A stretch of 9,997 bases of DNA from Candidatus Limnocylindrales bacterium (GTDB lineage Bacteria; Chloroflexota; Limnocylindria; Limnocylindrales; CSP1-4): assembly GCA_030647575.1 (NCBI GenBank), contig JAUSJS010000280.1, positions 1 to 9,997 of the forward strand, written 5' to 3'. Position 1 is the stretch's first letter. The number at the start of each line of letters is the position of its first letter. Shown here piece by piece: positions 5,893 to 9,997 of the stretch. Below the pieces are notes generated by a model. It worked only from the letters and a program-made list of their open reading frames with translations, had not been told where the DNA came from and searched no databases. Both the position numbers and the translations under genes were made by a program.

Positions 5893-6303
5893 ATGAACGA
5901 CGAGACAACGAACCAAGCTGGCGACGCCGCGGGGGCGGAGGTCCTGATCCGGCTGCGGCTCGGTCCGGCTGACGCGCGGTACGGGGGCGATCTCGTGGCT
6001 GGCGCGACGGCGATGGCGATCTTCGGCGATCTCGAGACGGAGCTGGCGATCCGCACCTACGGCGACGAGGGCCTGTGCGTCGCCTATCACTCCGTGGAGT
6101 TCCTCGCTCCCCTTCGACCCGGTGACTTCATCGAGGGGCGGGCACGGATCATCTCGTCGGGCCGGACGAGCCGCCGCATCCAGGCCGAGCTCCACAGGGT
6201 GATCCGAGCCGAGCCCGACGGGCGCGGCTCGGTCCTCGATCCGCCGATCCTCGCGGCGCGCGCGGAGGCCACGATCGTCTCCGGGCGGCGGAGCGCCGAG
6301 TGA
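5893..6303 (+). CDS. Hotdog-fold acyl-CoA ammonia-lyase-like protein (3-aminobutyryl-CoA / beta-alanyl-CoA type)
   Basis: A 136-aa protein matching the small hotdog family of 3-aminobutyryl-CoA ammonia-lyase (Kal, lysine fermentation) and beta-alanyl-CoA ammonia-lyase (Acl, Clostridium propionicum), which eliminate NH3 from 3-aminoacyl-CoA to give crotonyl- or acrylyl-CoA. The family signature runs through the protein: DARYGGDLVAGA (27-38), FGDLETEL (44-51), GDEGL (57-61), VEFLAPLRPGDFIEG (68-82) and GRTSRRIQAELHRVI (90-104). As I recall the family, the first block is usually DAHYGGNLV, so Arg29 and Asp33 are substitutions here. Characterised members are about 125-145 aa, so the length fits. 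The ATG at 5893 follows GGAG (5880-5883). It is the first gene of the rightward operon; its TGA overlaps the ligase GTG as GTGA. No other lysine-fermentation genes are present, so the substrate may be a different 3-substituted acyl-CoA, and hydratase or thioesterase activity is possible. Confidence 0.75.
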   Translation: MNDETTNQAGDAAGAEVLIRLRLGPADARYGGDLVAGATAMAIFGDLETELAIRTYGDEGLCVAYHSVEFLAPLRPGDFIEGRARIISSGRTSRRIQAELHRVIRAEPDGRGSVLDPPILAARAEATIVSGRRSAE

Positions 6304-7790
6304 CCCGCGAGAGCCTCGTCGACGCGCTGCTGCGAATCGTCACCGCGGGCCCCGACCGCCCGGCGATCCAGGCCGGGGGAACGATCTGGTCGTACGGGGA
6401 CCTGTGGGATCGGAGCGGACGGATCGGCGCGTCGCTGCTGGACCGCCTCGGGCTGCGGCCGGGCGACCGAGTCGGTATCCTCGGCCACAACGATCCTGCC
6501 TACCTGGGCGCCTACTTCGGGATCCTTCGGGCCGGGTGCGTGGCCGTGCCGCTCAACCAATTCCTCCTGGCCGCCGAGCTCGCCGACCAGCTCGAGCTGG
6601 TGGGGGCGCGCCTCTGCCTCGTCGGCCGGATCGACGAGGCGACCGCTGGAATCGTTGCCGGGCGCGTGCCGACCGTGGCGATCGGCGACGTGGCCGGCGC
6701 GACCGACGCCCCGCTCCCGCCGGTCGAAGCGCACGCGGACGCGACGATCCTGCTCACGAGCGGGACGACCGGCACGCCCAAGGGCGCCGTCCAGACTCAC
6801 GCCACGATGCGATACGCTGCCGCCGAGTTGGAGCGGGCGCTGCCGTTCTCCGCGGACGACGTGATGCTTGCGTTCCTGCCGTTCTTCGCGGCGATCCCCG
6901 AGCAGATCCTGCCGACCCTGCTGACCGGCGGCGCCGTCGAGGTCCTGCCGCGGTTCGAGCTCGCCGCGGTGGAGGAGGCGTGCACCCGAGCGACGACGTT
7001 CGATGCGGTCCCGACGCTCATGGCGCGGCTCCTCGATGGCGTCGACCACGCCCGGCTAGGGCGCCTGAGCTGGCTGATGTTCGCGTCGGAGCCGATGCCG
7101 CCCTCGCTCCTCTTCAGGTGGTGGGAGGCGCTGCCGGCGGTTCGCACCTACGAGTTCTACGGCATGACAGAGATGCTCACGATCACGGTCGCGACGCCGG
7201 AAACGCTCCACGAGGCGCCCGACAGCGTCGGCCTGCCGTTCCCGGGGTCGACGGTCTCCGTGGTGGACGCCGAGGGCCGTTCGGTCCCGGTCGGGGAGTC
7301 GGGCGAGGTGGTCTGCGAGAGTCCCGCCCGGATGCGCGGATACCTGCCGGAAGGGATCGATCCGGGCACCTGGAGCCTGCCCTCCGGGGCGATGCGAACC
7401 GGAGACCTCGGGCGATTCGACGAGCACGGACACCTCGTGCTGACGGGCCGGATCAAGGACCTGATCATCAGCGGCGGGATGAACATCGCGCCGACCGAAA
7501 TCGAGGCCGTCGCGGCGACGCATCCCGCCGTCGCCAGCGCGATGGCCATCGGCATCCCCGACGCGCGATGGGGCGAGACCCCGATCGTCATCGCGGTCCT
7601 GAAGCGGGGCGCGTCGCTCACGCCGGCCGAGCTGCTCGCCTACTGCCGGGAGCGGCTCGCCTCGTACAAGCGCCCGACGGGGGCGGCGCTCGTCGACCGG
7701 TTCCCGATGACCGGGATCGGCAAGTCCTCGAAGGCGGCGCTGCGCGACGGGATCCTCAATGGCGACCTGGAGATCGTCCATGCCGGTTAG
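6300..7790 (+). CDS. AMP-forming acyl-CoA ligase (possible 2-hydroxyisobutyryl-CoA ligase-type)
   Basis: A 496-aa class I adenylate-forming enzyme, much smaller than the synthetase on the other strand and of the medium/aryl acyl-CoA ligase type. Motifs in order: P-loop TSGTTGTPK (153-161), YGMTE (287-291), RTGDLGRFDEHGHL with D369, LTGR (R384) with KDLIISGGMNIAPTEIE, and the C-terminal TGIGKSSKAALRD with the expected catalytic K475. It would be cytoplasmic and would convert a carboxylic acid, ATP and CoA into acyl-CoA. The GTG at 6300 overlaps the hotdog TGA by 4 bp (GTGA), and the B12 mutase gene follows after 33 bp. In known 2-hydroxyisobutyrate loci a dedicated ligase sits beside the mutase genes, so it most simply supplies the mutase substrate. 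Substrate cannot be read from the sequence; a beta-amino acid or another short branched acid is possible. Confidence 0.88.
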   Translation: MTRESLVDALLRIVTAGPDRPAIQAGGTIWSYGDLWDRSGRIGASLLDRLGLRPGDRVGILGHNDPAYLGAYFGILRAGCVAVPLNQFLLAAELADQLELVGARLCLVGRIDEATAGIVAGRVPTVAIGDVAGATDAPLPPVEAHADATILLTSGTTGTPKGAVQTHATMRYAAAELERALPFSADDVMLAFLPFFAAIPEQILPTLLTGGAVEVLPRFELAAVEEACTRATTFDAVPTLMARLLDGVDHARLGRLSWLMFASEPMPPSLLFRWWEALPAVRTYEFYGMTEMLTITVATPETLHEAPDSVGLPFPGSTVSVVDAEGRSVPVGESGEVVCESPARMRGYLPEGIDPGTWSLPSGAMRTGDLGRFDEHGHLVLTGRIKDLIISGGMNIAPTEIEAVAATHPAVASAMAIGIPDARWGETPIVIAVLKRGASLTPAELLAYCRERLASYKRPTGAALVDRFPMTGIGKSSKAALRDGILNGDLEIVHAG

Positions 7791-7823
7791 CGTCGCCAAC
7801 CCCCTCGAGGAGGCAGCACGACG

Positions 7824-9530
7824 ATGGCGAACGTAAACGAGACACGGGGAGACTCGCCTTCCGACGCACTGGCCGAAGCGGAGACGGAGTGGCGGGTCGG
7901 CAAGCTCGCCGCCGACCACGCGCGCATCCCTCCCCGTCGGACCGAGTTCACGACGCTCTCCGGCCTGGACATCAAGGACCTCTACACGCCGAGGGACATC
8001 GCCTCGATCGATCCCCTGGCTGATATCGGGTTGCCCGGGCGTTACCCGTTCACGCGAGGGGTCCGGGCGAGCATGTATCGCGGTCGGCCGTGGACGATCC
8101 GCCAGGTCGCAGGCTTCGGCCAGGCCGAGGACACGAACGCCCGCTATCGCTACCTGCTCGGCCACGGCGAGACCGGGCTATCGACCGACTTCGACCTGCC
8201 GACCCTGCTCGGCCACGACTCGGACCATCCCGTCTTCTCGCGCGAGGTCGGCAAGATTGGTGTCGCCGTCGACTCGGTCGAGGACGCGCACGCCCTGTTC
8301 GCCGGGATCCCGCTCGATGAGATCTCGACCTCGCTGACGATCAACGCCTCAGCGGCCGTGCTCCTCGCGATGTACCGCGTCGTCGGCGACGAGCGGGGGA
8401 TCGCCGGCGACCGGCTCACGGGCACGATCCAGAACGACATCCTCAAGGAGTACACGGCCCAGAACGAGTACATCTATCCGCCGGATCCCTCCGTCCGCCT
8501 TGTCGTCGACTCGATGGCGTACTGCGCCGAGGTCATGCCGCGCTTCAACCCGGTGAGCGTCAGCGGATACCACATCCGCGAGGCGGGAGCGACAGCACCG
8601 GAGGAGGTCGGCCTGACCCTCTCGGCCGCGCTCACCTACCTCGAGCGCGCCCGTGAGCGGGGCATCGAACCGGACAGCGTGGCGCCCCGACTGTCGTTCT
8701 TCTTCGACGTCCACAACGACTTCCTGGAAGAGATCGCCAAGCTCCGGGCGGCCCGCCGGCTCTGGGCGCGTCTAACCCGCGAACGGCTCGGCTGCCGCCG
8801 GCCGGAGTCGTGGCTGCTGCGGGTGCATGCCCAGACGGCGGGGGTCACGCTCACCGCCCAACAGCCGCTCAACAACGTGGCGCGGGTCACGGTCCAAGCC
8901 CTTGCCGCCGTCCTCGGTGGCGTCCAGTCGCTCCACACGAACTCGCTCGACGAGGCGTACGCGATCCCGTCCGAGCAGGCGATCAAGGTGGCCGTCCGGA
9001 CCCAGCAGATCCTGCTCCACGAGACCGGCGTCGGCGACGTCGTCGATCCCCTCGCGGGCTCGTACTACATCGAGCGCCTGACGACCGATATCGAAGACGA
9101 GGCCCGTGCGCTGATCGAGCGGATCGACGGTCTCGGTGGGCTGATCGCGGCGATCACGTCGGGCTACGCCGGGCAGCTGATCGCGAACTCGTCGTGGGAG
9201 CAGCAGCGTGCGATCGAGTCCGGCGAGCGGACGGTCGTCGGGGTGAACGCGTACGCCGACGAAACGCCGGATGGCCCGGACATCGCGACATTCGCGCTCG
9301 ATCCGGGGGTGCTCGAACGGCAGCTGGCGCGGCTCGCCAGGACGCGCGCGTCGCGTGAATCCCGTCGAGCGGGCGACGCGCTCCGCGAGGTCCGCCGGCT
9401 GGCCGACGTCCCGGAGGCGAACCTGATGCCGGCCATCGAAGAGGCGGTCCGGGCGCGCTGCACCGTCGGGGAGATCTGCAACGTGCTCCGCGACGCGTGG
9501 GGCGAGTACCGCCCGCCGACGACGTTCTGA
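7824..9530 (+). CDS. hcmA: B12-dependent acyl-CoA mutase large subunit, 2-hydroxyisobutyryl-CoA mutase-like
   Basis: A 568-aa coenzyme-B12-dependent acyl-CoA mutase catalytic subunit: a TIM-barrel substrate domain without the B12-binding domain, which is encoded separately downstream. Family landmarks are RPWTIRQVAGFG (88-99), FDLPTLLGHDSD (123-134), GTIQNDILKEY (200-210), SGYHIREAGAT with H250 (247-257), and LTAQQPLNNVAR with QSLHTNSLDEA (343-378). Specificity positions, aligned without gaps to Propionibacterium methylmalonyl-CoA mutase Tyr89/Ala116/Arg207, are Val95/Asp122/Gln213. Loss of Arg argues against methylmalonyl-CoA; isobutyryl-CoA mutase has Phe/Ala/Gln; 2-hydroxyisobutyryl-CoA mutase of Aquincola has Ile90/Asp117/Gln208. 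Asp122 plus Gln213 therefore point to a hydroxylated (or amino-substituted) C4 acyl-CoA, interconverting a 2-substituted isobutyryl and 3-substituted butyryl chain. Val for Ile is a further small change. Start ATG with GAGGAGG (7807-7813); preceded by the ligase gene, followed after 15 bp by the small subunit. Confidence 0.85.
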   Translation: MANVNETRGDSPSDALAEAETEWRVGKLAADHARIPPRRTEFTTLSGLDIKDLYTPRDIASIDPLADIGLPGRYPFTRGVRASMYRGRPWTIRQVAGFGQAEDTNARYRYLLGHGETGLSTDFDLPTLLGHDSDHPVFSREVGKIGVAVDSVEDAHALFAGIPLDEISTSLTINASAAVLLAMYRVVGDERGIAGDRLTGTIQNDILKEYTAQNEYIYPPDPSVRLVVDSMAYCAEVMPRFNPVSVSGYHIREAGATAPEEVGLTLSAALTYLERARERGIEPDSVAPRLSFFFDVHNDFLEEIAKLRAARRLWARLTRERLGCRRPESWLLRVHAQTAGVTLTAQQPLNNVARVTVQALAAVLGGVQSLHTNSLDEAYAIPSEQAIKVAVRTQQILLHETGVGDVVDPLAGSYYIERLTTDIEDEARALIERIDGLGGLIAAITSGYAGQLIANSSWEQQRAIESGERTVVGVNAYADETPDGPDIATFALDPGVLERQLARLARTRASRESRRAGDALREVRRLADVPEANLMPAIEEAVRARCTVGEICNVLRDAWGEYRPPTTF

Positions 9531-9545
9531 CCCAGGAGACACTCG

Positions 9546-9997
9546 ATGCCGATCCGTCAACGCGCGATACCGATCAAGGTCGTGGTCGCCAAGCTCGGCC
9601 TCGACGGCCATGACCGCGGAGCGAAGGTGATCGCCCGCAGTCTGCGCGATGCCGGGATGGAGGTCGTCTACACCGGTATCTTCCAGACGCCCGACTCCAT
9701 CGTCCGCGCCGTCCTGGAGGAGGACGCCCAGGTCCTCGGGATCTCGAGCCTGTCCGGGGCCCACATGGAGTACACGACGGAGATCCTCCGGCAGCTCCGG
9801 CAGACCGGCCTCGACGACGTCCTGGTCCTGGTCGGCGGGACGATCCCGGCGGCCGACGCGGTCGAGCAGGCCGCCAGCGTGGTCGAAATGCAGGTGGCTG
9901 AGCGCGACGAAGTCGACGGTCAGGGGATCGAACCCCGCGACCCGCATCGCGTCGAGGATTGGCCGCCCTTCGACGCCCCGGATCCGGCTCGCCTTCT
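9546..9997 (+). CDS. hcmB: B12-binding small subunit of the acyl-CoA mutase, 3' end replaced
   Basis: Cobalamin-binding partner of the preceding mutase, 15 bp downstream with AGGAG (9534-9538). Residues 1-105 are a typical Rossmann-like B12 domain: base-off motif LDGHDRG with D20, H22 and G25 (H22 would be the lower cobalt ligand), ISSLSGAH with the SxL motif (S67, L69), and GGTIPAAD with the G97-G98 pair. This layout is that of separately encoded small subunits of about 130-140 residues. After about residue 108 (base 9869) the expected closing segment, usually of the form MGV..VF.PGT, is missing. The frame stays open to the window edge but reads AASVVEMQVAERDEVDG and onward, which is antisense to a metallo-beta-lactamase fragment. 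The true homologous part is thus 9546 to about 9869; the rest is junk read-through. The last helix and part of the nucleotide-tail pocket would be lost, so function is doubtful if the junction is real. Confidence 0.8.
   Translation, partial: MPIRQRAIPIKVVVAKLGLDGHDRGAKVIARSLRDAGMEVVYTGIFQTPDSIVRAVLEEDAQVLGISSLSGAHMEYTTEILRQLRQTGLDDVLVLVGGTIPAADAVEQAASVVEMQVAERDEVDGQGIEPRDPHRVEDWPPFDAPDPARL
9868..9997 (-). pseudogene. Metallo-beta-lactamase-fold hydrolase fragment (3' end lost)
   Basis: Reading leftward from the window edge, the minus strand encodes about 43 residues, including GRPILDAMRVAGFDP and then VDFVALSHLHFDHAGGLL. The HxHxDH metal-binding signature preceded by a hydrophobic strand, as in VDFVALSHLHFDHAGG, is diagnostic of the metallo-beta-lactamase fold, and the residues before it look like the matching N-terminal part. 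The gene enters from beyond the right edge. About two or three codons after HAGG the frame passes into antisense of the B12-binding subunit and then the mutase, so everything C-terminal to the first metal motif is missing. The ATG at 9947 is internal to the homologous region and not a likely start. Exact substrate class is unreadable from this piece. Confidence 0.72.

Noticed and set aside
6404..8023. A 539-codon plus-strand frame overlapping the ligase gene
   Set aside because: It is extremely Arg/Ala/Pro-rich and runs in another frame across the clear ligase and the start of the mutase.
7824..9530. Naming the mutase as methylmalonyl-CoA mutase with a propionate pathway role
   Set aside because: The carboxylate-binding Arg is replaced by Gln213 and the Tyr by Val95, and Asp122 is present. 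A methylmalonyl-CoA substrate is therefore unlikely despite overall similarity.
8772..9867. Continuation of the metallo-beta-lactamase frame leftward through the mutase
   Set aside because: Beyond about 9868 this frame is antisense of the B12 subunit and mutase and shows none of the later metal-binding motifs. Only the part at the window edge is kept as a fragment.
1..9997. CRISPR arrays, insertion sequences, tRNA or rRNA genes
   Set aside because: No regularly spaced repeats, transposase motifs, terminal inverted repeats of an element, or cloverleaf-like sequences were noticed on either strand. The sequence is ordinary metabolic gene content except at the right-edge junction.

Overview
The window is about 10 kb of very GC-rich bacterial DNA with tightly packed genes. 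It shows strong G/C third-position bias, frequent GTG and TTG starts, 4-bp stop/start overlaps, and no gene-free stretch longer than 187 bases. These traits fit a high-GC lineage such as Chloroflexota or Actinomycetota. I see no RNA gene or marker protein that would settle the phylum, so that placement is only an impression.

Layout. Bases 1-1710 (+) hold the 3' part of a 2-oxoacid dehydrogenase E1 beta gene and a complete E2 dihydrolipoamide acyltransferase gene, separated by a 114-bp spacer that can form two hairpins. Converging on them from the right is a leftward operon (5705 to 1721, minus strand). It encodes a TetR-family regulator, a GNAT acetyltransferase, an acetyl/propionyl-CoA synthetase-like enzyme and an (S)-2-haloacid dehalogenase-like HAD protein; the last two genes are coupled by a 4-bp overlap. 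Bases 5706-5892 are a divergent control region in which the two predicted promoters and a pair of 21-bp operator-like repeats are mirror images around one 10-bp palindrome. Bases 5893 to the window end (+) are a second operon. It encodes a small hotdog protein like 3-aminobutyryl-CoA/beta-alanyl-CoA ammonia-lyase, an acyl-CoA ligase, the large subunit of a B12-dependent acyl-CoA mutase and the start of the matching B12-binding small subunit.

Main reading. The mutase is unlikely to be a true methylmalonyl-CoA mutase. At the three positions that separate this family it has Val95, Asp122 and Gln213. The Asp and Gln match 2-hydroxyisobutyryl-CoA mutase, not methylmalonyl-CoA mutase (Tyr, Ala, Arg) or isobutyryl-CoA mutase (Phe, Ala, Gln). 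With the adjacent ligase and the TetR gene, this resembles a 2-hydroxyisobutyrate-type catabolic locus: the acid is activated to its CoA ester and the carbon skeleton is rearranged to a 3-substituted butyryl-CoA. The unusual addition is the ammonia-lyase-like hotdog gene, first in the operon and fused to the ligase gene by a 4-bp overlap. It suggests that 3-hydroxy- or 3-aminoacyl-CoA is converted to an enoyl-CoA, or the reverse. A dehalogenase in the opposing, probably co-regulated operon raises the further possibility that halogenated or otherwise 2-substituted short acids feed the pathway.

At the right edge the B12-binding subunit loses recognisable family sequence after about residue 108. 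From there to the window end the opposite strand encodes a metallo-beta-lactamase-fold fragment with an intact HLHFDH motif. Both genes lack their 3' ends at one junction near 9860-9870, which means either a real deletion between convergent genes or an assembly chimera.
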